56,281 nucleotides of DNA from Phytopseudomonas dryadis. GTDB taxonomy: Bacteria; Pseudomonadota; Gammaproteobacteria; Pseudomonadales; Pseudomonadaceae. Made by a program: the position numbers and the translations under genes. Positions 14,907 to 23,458 of the stretch are shown here, piece after piece. Position 1 is the first letter of the stretch; each line of letters starts with the position of its first letter. The notes beneath the pieces were generated by a model. The model worked only from the letters and a program-made list of their open reading frames with translations. It did not search any database and was not told the origin of the DNA. The stretch lies in assembly GCF_004327355.1 (NCBI RefSeq), contig NZ_QJUM01000036.1, forward strand, positions 1 through 56,281. Direction: 5' to 3'.

Positions 14907-17477
14907 CTAGCCGCCCGCCATGCCGCCTTCGAGCACCTCGGCCATCCACCGCTCCAGCTCCTCGGGGGCCAGCGGCCGGGAGAACAGGTAGCCCTGGGCC
15001 ACCGGATAGCCCTGCTCGCGCAGCATCAGGTTCTGGGCTTCGGTTTCCACCCCTTCGGCGACCACGGTCAGGTGCAGGCTTTTACCGATGCCGAGAATGG
15101 CGCTGCTCAACGCCCGGGCCGCCTCGTCATGCTCGAGATCGGCGACGAAGCTACGGTCCAGCTTCAACTCGGTTACCGGCAGGCGCCGCAGGTAGCCGAG
15201 GCTGGAATAACCGGTGCCGAAGTCGTCCATCGACAGCCGTACCCCCTGTGCATGCACCTCCTCGATGGTCTTCATGGTACTGGGGTTGGTATCCAGCAGA
15301 ACGTTCTCCGTCAGTTCCAGGGTCAGGTCCTCGGGCGCCAGGGCATGCCTGTGCAAGGTATCGGCGATCATCCGCGGCAGGTCGAGATTGTGGAAACTGG
15401 TGGGCGACAGGTTGACCGACACCGCCGGGATCGCCAGCCCCCTGGCCCGCCATTGCGCCAGTTGCCGACAGGCCTCGCGCACCGCCCAGCGCCCCAGTTC
15501 GGCAACCAGGCCACACTCCTCCGCCAGCGGGATGAAGCGTGCCGGCGATACCTCGCCCAGTTCCGGGTGCGTCCAGCGCGCCAGGGCCTCGACGCCATAC
15601 AGGCGCCTGCCGGAAAGTTCGATCTGCGGCTGGTAATACAGCTGCAACTGACCGTTCTCCAGCGCCTGGCGCAGGGCGTTCTCCAGCGTCAGCCGCTCCT
15701 GGGCCAGCTGATTCATCTCGCTGCTGTAGAAGCTGAAACGCCCCCTGCCATGGCGCTTGGCCTGGTACATGGCCATGTCCGCCCGATGCAGCAGGGTCTC
15801 CATGTCGCGCCCATCCGCCGGGTACATGGCGACCCCGACGCTGCCGGAAACGGACACGCTGGTCCCGGCAATGGTCAGCGGTTCGGCCAGCAATGCCTGA
15901 ATCCGTTCCACGCTCTCCATGACCCCTTCGCGCGCGCATTGGGGCAGCACCACGACGAACTCGTCGCCCGATTGCCGCCCGGCGATGTCCGAGGCCCGCA
16001 GCGTGCCCTCCAGGCGACTGGCGACCTGGCGCAGCAACTCGTCGCCGGCTGGATGGCCCAGGGAGTCATTGACCTGTTTGAAGCGATCCAGATCGATGAG
16101 CAGCACGGCCAGCGCCTCGTTGTGGCGGGCGGCGCCCGCGATCGCCTGATCGGCCCGGGCCTGCAGCAGACTGCGATTGGGCAGGCCGGTGAGGGCGTCG
16201 TAGAACGCCAGCTGACGTATGCGCCGGCGCGCATGTTCCTGCTCGAGCGCCAGCATGCACAGGTAGGTGCAGGCATCCACCAGGCGCTGGTGGAACAGGG
16301 TCGAGAACCTGTTGCGCGGGTGGCGGAAGTAAAACGCGAACGTGCCGATCACCCTGCCCTGGCCATTGCGCACCGGCGTGGACCAACAGCTGTTGTAGCC
16401 CAGTGGCAGAATCAGGTGACGGTAGTCCGCCCATAGCGGATCGTGGGCGATGTCATCGACCTGCACGGTTTCGTTGCGCCAGGCGGCCGTGCCACAGGAA
16501 CCCACCGCGGGGCCGATGGCCACGCCCTCGAGTTTCTGGCTGTACTCGGCGGGAAGGTTGGGCGCCGCCAGTGGATGCAGCAGCCCCTGCTCGTCCACCT
16601 CGAGAATCGAGGCCGAGACATCCGGAGAGATGCGCTCCACCTCCTCGCAGATCAGCTCCAGCACTTCGCTCAGGGGGCGTTCCCGCGACATGGCCTCCAG
16701 CGCCCGTTGCTGCAGGACCTCGTACATCTTGGCGCGGGTGATGTCGGTGAGGATGGTGACCGTCAACTGCCATTGCCCGGCGCCATCCAGGATCGGATTG
16801 CTGATAGCCTTCACCCAGTAGCGCTGGCCATTCTTGCCTTCCACGATCTCCTCGCGCTCCACCGGCTGGCCGGCGCTCATGGCGTCCTTGTACGTCTGCA
16901 GGTAGGCCTCGTCCTTGCGGGCGAGCAGGGATATCGGTTTCCGCCCGCGCACCTGCTCGTCGCTCCAGCCGAACATGCGACTGAACCCGGCATTCACGTA
17001 CACGATAGACGGGCTGGCATCGCTGATGATGACAGCCGAGTCGCTGGCATCCGCCACCAGCGACAGGCGTTGCAGGTGTTGCTGCCGGGCGTTTTCCCGC
17101 TGCAACCTGGCGGTGATATCCGTCGCGACCTTGAGAATCTGCAGCACCCGGCCGGACTCGTCCAGCACAGGCGCATAGGTGGCCTCCAGCCAGCAACTGC
17201 TGCCATCCTGCCGCTGCCGCTCGACCTGCCCCGAGTGGGCCCCTCCCGCGTACAGGCGCTGCCAGAACGCCTCATAGGCCTCGCTCTCGGCGAAGGCCTT
17301 CAGGCAAAAGCTGCGATGATGCCGCCCCAGCGCCTCTTCCCGGGCATAACCGAGCAGGGCCAGGTAATGGTCGTTCGCCCGGTCAAGCCGGCCATCCGGC
17401 GTGAATTCGGCGATGGCCATGACCCGCTCCAGGGCGGCTCGTTGCGCCGCCAGCGATACCGCCAAGAGAGTTTCCAC
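14907..17477 (-). CDS. PAS-PAS-GAF-GGDEF-EAL c-di-GMP signalling protein
   Basis: An 856-residue soluble protein with no membrane segment. Order: PAS (about 15-115), PAS with PAC (about 120-245, including VNAGFSRMFGWSDEQVRG), GAF (about 260-410, with GSCGTAAWRNE), GGDEF (about 420-590) and EAL (about 600-850). The cyclase signature is RQSGDEF, with Ser replacing the first Gly, so activity may be reduced. The phosphodiesterase side looks intact (YGVEALARW, LELTENVLLD, DDFGTGYSSLGYL, LKLDRSF). A GTG start at 17477 is chosen because GGAGG lies upstream at good spacing; the open frame extends to 17567 without an RBS. It stands between the amine-regulator gene and an IclR gene. The PAS and GAF ligands are unknown. 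Confidence 0.85.
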   Translation of the reverse strand: METLLAVSLAAQRAALERVMAIAEFTPDGRLDRANDHYLALLGYAREEALGRHHRSFCLKAFAESEAYEAFWQRLYAGGAHSGQVERQRQDGSSCWLEATYAPVLDESGRVLQILKVATDITARLQRENARQQHLQRLSLVADASDSAVIISDASPSIVYVNAGFSRMFGWSDEQVRGRKPISLLARKDEAYLQTYKDAMSAGQPVEREEIVEGKNGQRYWVKAISNPILDGAGQWQLTVTILTDITRAKMYEVLQQRALEAMSRERPLSEVLELICEEVERISPDVSASILEVDEQGLLHPLAAPNLPAEYSQKLEGVAIGPAVGSCGTAAWRNETVQVDDIAHDPLWADYRHLILPLGYNSCWSTPVRNGQGRVIGTFAFYFRHPRNRFSTLFHQRLVDACTYLCMLALEQEHARRRIRQLAFYDALTGLPNRSLLQARADQAIAGAARHNEALAVLLIDLDRFKQVNDSLGHPAGDELLRQVASRLEGTLRASDIAGRQSGDEFVVVLPQCAREGVMESVERIQALLAEPLTIAGTSVSVSGSVGVAMYPADGRDMETLLHRADMAMYQAKRHGRGRFSFYSSEMNQLAQERLTLENALRQALENGQLQLYYQPQIELSGRRLYGVEALARWTHPELGEVSPARFIPLAEECGLVAELGRWAVREACRQLAQWRARGLAIPAVSVNLSPTSFHNLDLPRMIADTLHRHALAPEDLTLELTENVLLDTNPSTMKTIEEVHAQGVRLSMDDFGTGYSSLGYLRRLPVTELKLDRSFVADLEHDEAARALSSAILGIGKSLHLTVVAEGVETEAQNLMLREQGYPVAQGYLFSRPLAPEELERWMAEVLEGGMAGG

Positions 17478-17639
17478 GATTACCCCTCCTCCGACTCCAG
17501 AGGACACGATTGCCTGTTCGGGTTCACGCCGCCAGCATGAGCAACGCTCCCGGCCTGCAACGATCATCTACCCGCCCCATGACCACGCAATGGCATAGTG
17601 ACAGCTTTCCGACAACTTTGAACCTGAACGGCATCGCCA

Positions 17640-18413
17640 TCATCCCCGCTCCAGCCTGCCGGCGAGGCGCACCGCCTCCTCCTGCATCGCCTGCGCCAAC
17701 AGCCGCCGCCGCGTCGCGCTCATGCGTGGCCGCGCCAGCGCGCAACTGAGGGCGCCGAGCGGCTGCCCGGCCACATCGAGGACAGGCACTGCCAGACCGG
17801 TATAGCCCGGTAAGCGCCGATCCACCAGGCCGCTGGCGTAACCCAGCCGCCGCACGCTGGCGAGGCTGGCGGCGAGCCGATCCGGCTCCAGCCCGTAGTC
17901 GAGGCGCAGACAGGCCGCATTGTGGCGCAGGATGTCGTTGCGCTCGGCCTTCGGCATCCACGCCAGCAGCACCTGGGAAGCCTGGCCCACGCCCATGGGA
18001 ATGCGCCCGCCCACCGCGCGGCTGTAGCTCTGGACCGGCAGTTCACCCGCCAGCATGTCCAGGCACAGCACCTGGTAGCCGTCCGCCACCAGCAGGAAGA
18101 AGCTGTCGCCGAAGCCCTGCGCCAGGCGCAGCAGCACCGGGCGCGCATGCTCGCGCAGAGCGCTGGCGTTGCCGGCCTGGGCCCCCAGGGCGAACAGCTC
18201 GTAGCCCAGCACGTAATGCCCACGCCGGCGCGCCGGTCTGACGAAGCCTTCGCGGCGCAGGTACTGCAGCAGGCGGTAGGTGGTCGGCTGCGAGCAGTCG
18301 CAGAGCGCGCCCAACTGCGTCGGGGTGACGCCCTCGGCGCCGGCCGCCGCGACCCGTCGCAACAGTTGGAAGGCCCGCTCGAGGCTGTGGGTGCCGCGCA
18401 GGGTATCGGCCAT
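17640..18413 (-). CDS. IclR-family transcriptional regulator
   Basis: A 257-residue IclR-type regulator: N-terminal winged helix (RAFQLLRRVAAAGAEGVTPTQLGALCDCSQPTTYRLLQYLRREGFV, about residues 11-57) and a C-terminal effector domain with GYELFALG, MGVGQASQVLLAW and VPVLDVAGQPLGALSCAL. The start at 18413 follows AGGTGAG by 4 nt. It is divergent from the FAD oxidoreductase at 18514 with a 100-bp gap, so it most likely controls that gene. Its effector is unknown. Confidence 0.85.
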   Translation of the reverse strand: MADTLRGTHSLERAFQLLRRVAAAGAEGVTPTQLGALCDCSQPTTYRLLQYLRREGFVRPARRRGHYVLGYELFALGAQAGNASALREHARPVLLRLAQGFGDSFFLLVADGYQVLCLDMLAGELPVQSYSRAVGGRIPMGVGQASQVLLAWMPKAERNDILRHNAACLRLDYGLEPDRLAASLASVRRLGYASGLVDRRLPGYTGLAVPVLDVAGQPLGALSCALARPRMSATRRRLLAQAMQEEAVRLAGRLERG

Positions 18414-18513
18414 TTTTCTCACCTGGTGATAAAGACTGCCCGGCGGTGACGATGCAAGTTGCGCGCCTCGACGGCACGGGCATGCTCGCCACGTGCCCAG
18501 CGAGGAACCCGCC

Positions 18514-19809
18514 ATGTACCCACACATCGAAGCTGTCGCCAGCGCCGACCGACTGCCCGAAAGCACCGGAGTCGCCGTCATCGGCGGCGGCATCGTCGGC
18601 GTCAGTACCGCGTACTGGCTGGCCCGCCGGAACATCCCGGTGACCCTGCTGGAAAAGGGCCTGATCGGCGCCGAGCAGTCCTCGCGCAACTGGGGCTGGT
18701 GCCGCAGCATGGGCCGTGACCTCGGCGAGATCCCCCTGGCCCTGGCCAGCCTGGCTATCTGGGCGCGCTGGCAGCACGAGCTGGGCGAGGATCTCGGCTT
18801 TCGTCGCAGCGGCGTGCTCTACGCCTGCGAGAACCCACGCCAGTTGCAGCAGCAGGCCGACTGGCTGGAGGCGACCAGCGCCCATGGCGTACAGGCCCGG
18901 CTGCTGGAAGGCCAGGACCTGCGCCGCGTGCTGCCCGAAGGCGCGGCCGCCGGCTGGGCCGGCGCCCTGTACAGCCCCGGCGACGGCCGTGCCGAACCGC
19001 AGCGCGCCAGCGCCGCCATCGCCCGCGCCGCGCGCCGCCTGGGCGCGAACATCCTCACCGGCTGCGCCGTGCGTGGCCTGGATATCGAAGGCGGCCGCGT
19101 GCGCGGCCTGTACAGCGAGCGCGGGCACTTGCGCTGCAACAGCGTGGTGCTGGCCGGTGGCGCCTGGTCGACACTGTTCTGCGCCAACCTGGGTATCCGC
19201 CTGCCGCAACTCAAGGTGCTGGCCTCGGTACTGCGCACCGGCCCCATGCCCGGCGGCCCCGACATCGCGGTGGGGGCGAGCCGCTATGCCTTTCGCAAAC
19301 GCCAGGATGGCGGCTACAACATCGCCCAGCGCAACGGCAACCTGGCGCCGCTCACCCCGGACAGCTTGCGCTACCTGCGCGACTTCCTGCCGGCCCTGGG
19401 CAAGCAGTTCGGCGAAGTGCGCCTGCGCCTGGATGGCCGCTTCCTGGAAGAGCTGCGCCAGCCCCGACGCTGGGCGCCCGACGCCACGAGCCCGTTCGAA
19501 CGCTGCCGGGTACTCGACCCGCGGCCCAGCGCGGCGATCCTCGCCGAGGCACGCCAGGCACTGGCCGCCGCCTTCCCCTTCTTCCGCGATATCCAGGTCG
19601 AGCAGTGCTGGGCCGGGGTGATGGACGTCACCCCCGACGCCATCCCGGTGATCGGCCCGGTCGAACGCCTGCCGGGGCTGTACCTGTCCACCGGTTACTC
19701 CGGTCACGGCTTCGGCATCGCCCCCGGCGCCGGCCACCTGCTGGCCGACCTGATCGACGGCAGCACGCCACTGGTCGATCCCAGCCCCTTTCGCTTCTCC
19801 CGTCTATAG
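18514..19809 (+). CDS. FAD-dependent amine/D-amino-acid oxidase-type dehydrogenase
   Basis: A 431-residue flavoprotein of the DAO/GlpO family. N-terminal Rossmann motif GVAVIGGGIVGVSTAYWLARRNIPVTLLEKG, then SSRNWGWCR, and C-terminal DVTPDAIPVIGPVERLPGLYLSTGYSGHGFGIAPGAGHLLADLI that closes over FAD. GAGGA lies 7 nt upstream of the ATG at 18514; the longer frame from 18493 lacks a ribosome site. Family members oxidise secondary or primary amino groups of N-methyl amino acids, D-amino acids or opine-like compounds. The location just before the purU-folD-mgd operon suggests another C1-releasing or amine-oxidising step, but the substrate cannot be read from sequence. Confidence 0.8.
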   Translation: MYPHIEAVASADRLPESTGVAVIGGGIVGVSTAYWLARRNIPVTLLEKGLIGAEQSSRNWGWCRSMGRDLGEIPLALASLAIWARWQHELGEDLGFRRSGVLYACENPRQLQQQADWLEATSAHGVQARLLEGQDLRRVLPEGAAAGWAGALYSPGDGRAEPQRASAAIARAARRLGANILTGCAVRGLDIEGGRVRGLYSERGHLRCNSVVLAGGAWSTLFCANLGIRLPQLKVLASVLRTGPMPGGPDIAVGASRYAFRKRQDGGYNIAQRNGNLAPLTPDSLRYLRDFLPALGKQFGEVRLRLDGRFLEELRQPRRWAPDATSPFERCRVLDPRPSAAILAEARQALAAAFPFFRDIQVEQCWAGVMDVTPDAIPVIGPVERLPGLYLSTGYSGHGFGIAPGAGHLLADLIDGSTPLVDPSPFRFSRL

Positions 19810-19873
19810 GCACGCTTGGCGCGCGCGGCAGCGGCCAGCCCAGCGTTTTTTCAAGGCGCCCCCGCTCCCCCAG

Positions 19874-19890
19874 CAGGCGCGCACCATGTT
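19874..19890 (+). promoter_or_regulatory. degenerate sigma54-like promoter of purU-folD-mgdABCD
   Basis: CAGGCGCGCACCATGTT has GG at the -24 position and TG at the right distance, but GT instead of GC at -12, so taken alone it is weak. Support comes from its layout: as at the N-demethylase and gmaS promoters, a pyrimidine-rich TTTCCC follows, then the shared motif 19 nt later. Confidence 0.4.
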
Positions 19891-19908
19891 TCCCTTCAGG
19901 ATAAAAAA

Positions 19909-19923
19909 ATTCCCACAAGGCAT
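19909..19923 (+). promoter_or_regulatory. shared 15-bp motif (RTTCCCnnnnGKMAT) in the purU-mgd leader
   Basis: ATTCCCACAAGGCAT agrees with the two other copies at the RTTCCC block and the last five bases (G, K, M, A, T) and has the same orientation relative to transcription. It lies about 137 bp upstream of purU. Confidence 0.45.
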
Positions 19924-20059
19924 AGACACGAACAATTCGTTCGCTTATAAAAATCACCAATGCGAAAGATACATTCCTGACCGTTAATTTTCTTCATTGA
20001 TGAACGAAGCATTCATCGATGAACGACCGCCTGCCGCCGCCCCTCGCCGAGGACTCGAC

Positions 20060-20926
20060 ATGCAACACAGCCAGAACCAGTACGTGATCAAGATCAGCTG
20101 CCCGGCCACGTCGGGCATCGTCGCCGCGGTGGCGTCCTTTCTCGCCGAGCATCAGTGCTACATCAGCGAGATGTCGCAATTCGACGACGAGGTCAGCAGC
20201 ACCTTCTTCATGCGCGCGGTGTTCCGCTTCAACACCGGCGTGGCGGATGACCTGGCGAAGGTCGAGCAAGGCTTTGCCGAAGTCGCCGACGCCTTCGCCA
20301 TGAGCTGGGCGCTGTACAGCGTCAACCGACCGATGCGCGTGCTGTTGATGGTCAGCAGGTTCGACCATTGCCTGGCCGACCTGCTCTATCGCCACCAGAA
20401 GGGCGAGCTGAACATGCAGATCACCGCGCTGGTGTCCAACCACCTCGACCTGCGGCCGATGGCCGAGCGCGAGGGCATCCGCTTCATCTACCTGCCGGTG
20501 AGCAAGGACAACAAGGCCCGCCAGGAAGCCGAGCTGATGAGGATCGTCGAGGAAACCGGCACCGAGCTGGTGGTGCTGGCGCGCTACATGCAGATCCTCT
20601 CGGACGAGCTGTGCCAGCAACTGTCGGGCCGGGCGATCAACATCCACCACTCCTTCCTGCCCGGCTTCAAAGGGGCCAAGCCGTACCACCAGGCGTTCGA
20701 GCGCGGCGTGAAGCTGATCGGCGCCACCGCCCACTACGTCACCTCGGATCTCGACGAAGGCCCGATCATCGAGCAGGAAGTGCAGCGTGTGGATCACGCC
20801 CTGAGGCCCGACGACCTGGTCGCCATCGGCCGCGATACCGAAACCGTGGCCTTGTCCCGCGCGGTGCGCTACCACACGGAACACCGGGTCTTCCTCAACG
20901 GCGATCGCACGGTGATTTTCAAATGA
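20060..20926 (+). CDS. purU: formyltetrahydrofolate deformylase
   Basis: A 288-residue protein, the usual PurU length. An N-terminal ACT domain (about 8-85, ISCPATSGIVAAVASFLAEHQCYISEMSQ) precedes a formyltransferase-fold hydrolase domain with MRVLLMVSRFDHCLADLL, LARYMQILSD, INIHHSFLPGFKGAKPYHQA and TAHYVTSDLDEGPIIEQ. It hydrolyses 10-formyl-tetrahydrofolate to formate and THF. The start at 20060 follows GAGGA by 6-7 nt; an upstream frame is ignored. It overlaps folD by 4 nt. Here it probably disposes of C1 units from N-demethylation rather than serving purine synthesis. Confidence 0.92.
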   Translation: MQHSQNQYVIKISCPATSGIVAAVASFLAEHQCYISEMSQFDDEVSSTFFMRAVFRFNTGVADDLAKVEQGFAEVADAFAMSWALYSVNRPMRVLLMVSRFDHCLADLLYRHQKGELNMQITALVSNHLDLRPMAEREGIRFIYLPVSKDNKARQEAELMRIVEETGTELVVLARYMQILSDELCQQLSGRAINIHHSFLPGFKGAKPYHQAFERGVKLIGATAHYVTSDLDEGPIIEQEVQRVDHALRPDDLVAIGRDTETVALSRAVRYHTEHRVFLNGDRTVIFK

Positions 20927-21804
20927 ACGGCAAATTGATCGACGGCAAGGCCGCGTCCGCGCGGGTGCTCGCCGAAGTCGCGGCGGATGTCGGCGCACTC
21001 AAGGCCCGGGGCATCGATCCGGCGCTGGCCGTGGTGCTGGTCGGCGACGACCCGGCCAGCCACGTCTACGTACGCAACAAGGTGCTGCGCGCCGGCGAGG
21101 TCGGCATTCGCTCCCTGGAATATCGCCTGCCGGCCGCAGCCAGTGCCGAGGCGGTGCTGGAGGTGGTGGCCGGGCTGAATGCCGATGCCTCGGTGCACGG
21201 CATCCTGGTGCAGCTGCCGCTGCCGGCGCATATCGACGAAGTGCGCGTGCTGCAGGCCATCGATCCGGCCAAGGACGTCGATGGCTTCCACAGCGAAAAC
21301 GTCGGCGGTCTCAGCCAGGGCCGGCCGGTGCTGACGCCCTGCACCCCGGCCGGCTGCATGCGCCTGTTGCGCGACACCCTGGGCGACCTCAGCGGCAAGC
21401 ACGCCGTGGTGGTCGGCCGCTCGAACATCGTCGGCAAGCCGATGGCGGCGCTGTTGCTGGCCGCCGACTGCAGCGTCAGCGTGCTGCATTCGCGCAGCGT
21501 CGAGCCGGAGAAACTCTGCGCCCTGGGCGATATCGTCATCGCCGCCGTCGGCCGGCCACGGCTGATCGGCGCCGACTGGCTCAAACCCGGCGCGGTGGTG
21601 ATCGACGTCGGCATCAACCGCATCGAGGACAACGGCAGGAGCCGCCTGGTCGGCGACGTCGATTTCGACGCCGCGCTGCCACTGGTCTCGGCCATCACCC
21701 CGGTACCCGGCGGCGTCGGCCCCATGACCATCGCCATGCTCATGCACAACACCGTCCTCGCCGCCCGTCAGCAGACCGGGCAGGCCAGCCAGGAGGCGCA
21801 CTGA
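20923..21804 (+). CDS. folD: bifunctional methylene-THF dehydrogenase / methenyl-THF cyclohydrolase
   Basis: A 293-residue FolD: DDPASHVYVRNKVLRAGEVGI, VHGILVQLPLPAHID, DVDGFHSENVGGL, TPCTPAGCMRLL, VVVGRSNIVGKPMAALLL and the C-terminal SAITPVPGGVGPMTIAML are all in order. It oxidises 5,10-methylene-THF to 10-formyl-THF via methenyl-THF with NADP+. Its start codon overlaps the purU stop (ATGA) and its stop overlaps the mgdA start (TGATG). A housekeeping folD is probably located elsewhere; this copy is dedicated to the amine operon. Confidence 0.92.
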   Translation: MNGKLIDGKAASARVLAEVAADVGALKARGIDPALAVVLVGDDPASHVYVRNKVLRAGEVGIRSLEYRLPAAASAEAVLEVVAGLNADASVHGILVQLPLPAHIDEVRVLQAIDPAKDVDGFHSENVGGLSQGRPVLTPCTPAGCMRLLRDTLGDLSGKHAVVVGRSNIVGKPMAALLLAADCSVSVLHSRSVEPEKLCALGDIVIAAVGRPRLIGADWLKPGAVVIDVGINRIEDNGRSRLVGDVDFDAALPLVSAITPVPGGVGPMTIAMLMHNTVLAARQQTGQASQEAH

Positions 21805-23045
21805 TGCCTTTCTCCCTGCTCAAGTACGGCCTGTCTTCGGAGTACCCCGTCGAGGTCGACCTGCCCGCGCCGAAGGAGCTGAAAGCCGCCTACGACGTGG
21901 TCATCATCGGCGCCGGCGGCCATGGCCTGGCCACCGCCTACTACCTGGCCAAGTACCACGGCATCAGCAATATCGCGGTGCTGGAGAAGGGCTACCTGGG
22001 CGGCGGCAACACCGCGCGCAATACCGCGGTGATCCGCTCCAACTACCTGACCAGCGAAGGCGTGAAGTTCTACATCGAGTCGGTGCGGCTGTTCGAGAAC
22101 CTGTCCAACGAGTTCGACTTCAACATCATGTACTCGCACCGTGGCCAGCTGACCCTGGCCCACACCGACGCCACCGTGCGCGCCTTCCGCCAGCGCGCCG
22201 AAGTGAACAAGCACTTCGGCGGGCACACCGAGATGATCGACCGCCAGCAGATCCGCGAGCTGGTGCCGAGCCTCAACCTCGACCCCGGCCATATCCCGGT
22301 GCTCGCCGGCCTCTGGCACATCGATGGCGCTACCGCCCGCCACGACGCCGTGGCCTGGGGCTACGCCAAGGGCGCGGCCAAGCGCGGGGTGGAAATCCAC
22401 CAGCTCACCGAAGTGCAGGACTTCGTCGTGGAGAACGGGCGCATCCGCGCGGTGCAGACCAACCGCGGCACCATCGCCTGCGGTTGCGTGGTGCAGGCGG
22501 TGGCCGGCACCAGCTCGCTGCTGCTGAACAAGCTGGGCATCCGCGCGCCGATCCACACCTACCCGCTGCAGGCCATGGTCACCCAGCCGTTCAAGCCGTT
22601 CCTCGACCCGCTGGTGAGCTCCTCGGCCCTGCACTGCTACGTGCAGCAGACCAGCCGTGGCGAGCTGGTGTTCGGCGGCGGCTCCGACCCCTACCCGCTG
22701 TACAACACGCGCTCGACCCTCGACCTCAAGGAAAGCCTGCTGGCCCACGCCATCGAGATGTTCCCGTTCATGGCCAACGCCAAGCTGATGCGCCAGTGGG
22801 CCGGGATCACCGACATGACCCCGGACTACAGCCCGATCATGGGCCTGTCGCCCATCGAGGGTTACTACCTCGACGCCGGCTGGGGCACCTGGGGCTTCAA
22901 GGCCACGCCGATCTGCGGCAAGACCATGGCCGAACTGGTGGCTAGCGGCGGCAAGGTGCCGGAGCTGATCGCACCGTTCGGCCTGGATCGCTTCAGCCGC
23001 TTCCAGCAGGTCAACGAAATGGGCGCCACGGCGGCCAGCCACTAA
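21804..23045 (+). CDS. mgdA: N-methylglutamate dehydrogenase subunit A (sarcosine oxidase beta-like)
   Basis: A 413-residue flavoprotein with VVIIGAGGHGLATAYYLAKYHG at the N-terminus, NTAVIRSNYLTSEGVKFY, and a C-terminal WAGITDMTPDYSPIMGLSPIEGYYLDAGWGTWGFK, the SoxB-type pattern. It is the amine-oxidising subunit of a four-part complex. Sarcosine oxidase and N-methylglutamate dehydrogenase subunits look alike; glyA and fdh genes of sarcosine loci are missing, while gmaS and mgsABC are present, so N-methylglutamate is the favoured substrate. AGGAGG lies just upstream of the ATG within the folD end. Confidence 0.82.
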   Translation: MPFSLLKYGLSSEYPVEVDLPAPKELKAAYDVVIIGAGGHGLATAYYLAKYHGISNIAVLEKGYLGGGNTARNTAVIRSNYLTSEGVKFYIESVRLFENLSNEFDFNIMYSHRGQLTLAHTDATVRAFRQRAEVNKHFGGHTEMIDRQQIRELVPSLNLDPGHIPVLAGLWHIDGATARHDAVAWGYAKGAAKRGVEIHQLTEVQDFVVENGRIRAVQTNRGTIACGCVVQAVAGTSSLLLNKLGIRAPIHTYPLQAMVTQPFKPFLDPLVSSSALHCYVQQTSRGELVFGGGSDPYPLYNTRSTLDLKESLLAHAIEMFPFMANAKLMRQWAGITDMTPDYSPIMGLSPIEGYYLDAGWGTWGFKATPICGKTMAELVASGGKVPELIAPFGLDRFSRFQQVNEMGATAASH

Positions 23046-23047
23046 GA

Positions 23048-23117
23048 CGGCTTGCCGGCGATCAATCCAATAGGCACTGCGCTCTTCAGACCTGATCGCC
23101 GGCAAGCCGGCTCCTAC
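23048..23117. repeat. REP-like hairpin between mgdA and mgdB
   Basis: GGCTTGCCGGCGATCA (23049-23064) faces TGATCGCCGGCAAGCC (23093-23108) and is followed by GGCTCCTACAG. This GGAGCC-GGCTTGCCGGCGATC palindrome is a common dispersed repeat in Pseudomonas. It lies inside the operon, right after the mgdA stop, and may protect or process the upstream message. Confidence 0.65.
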
Positions 23118-23161
23118 AGACAACGATCAGCTTCACCTTGCTCGCCAAGGAGTCCAGTTAA

Positions 23162-23458
23162 ATGAAGATCATGACGTGCCCGCTCAACGGGCCACGCAAC
23201 ATCAGCGAATTCACCTACGGCGGCGAACTCAAGCACATGCCCGACCCGGCCACTTGCAGCGTCGCCGAATGGGCCGACTACGTGTTCAACAGCGAGAACC
23301 GCCTCGGTGTGGTCACCGAATGGTGGATGCACACACCGTCGAGCTACTGGTTCCTGGCCGAGCGCCACACCGGCAGCGACGAGATACTGCGCACCTTCGA
23401 CCCCCGCGAACTGTTCGACCAGCGGGTCGATTTCGCCGCACCGGAGGCCGACCAATGA
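23162..23458 (+). CDS. mgdB: N-methylglutamate dehydrogenase subunit B (SoxD-like)
   Basis: A 98-residue SoxD-type delta subunit with CPLNGPRNISEFTYGGE at the start and WADYVFNSENRLGVVTEWWMHTPSSYWFLAER in the middle. In heterotetrameric sarcosine oxidases this subunit binds zinc through conserved Cys/His residues (here Cys6 and a few His). AAGGAG lies 9 nt before the ATG. The stop overlaps the mgdC start by 4 nt. Confidence 0.85.
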   Translation: MKIMTCPLNGPRNISEFTYGGELKHMPDPATCSVAEWADYVFNSENRLGVVTEWWMHTPSSYWFLAERHTGSDEILRTFDPRELFDQRVDFAAPEADQ

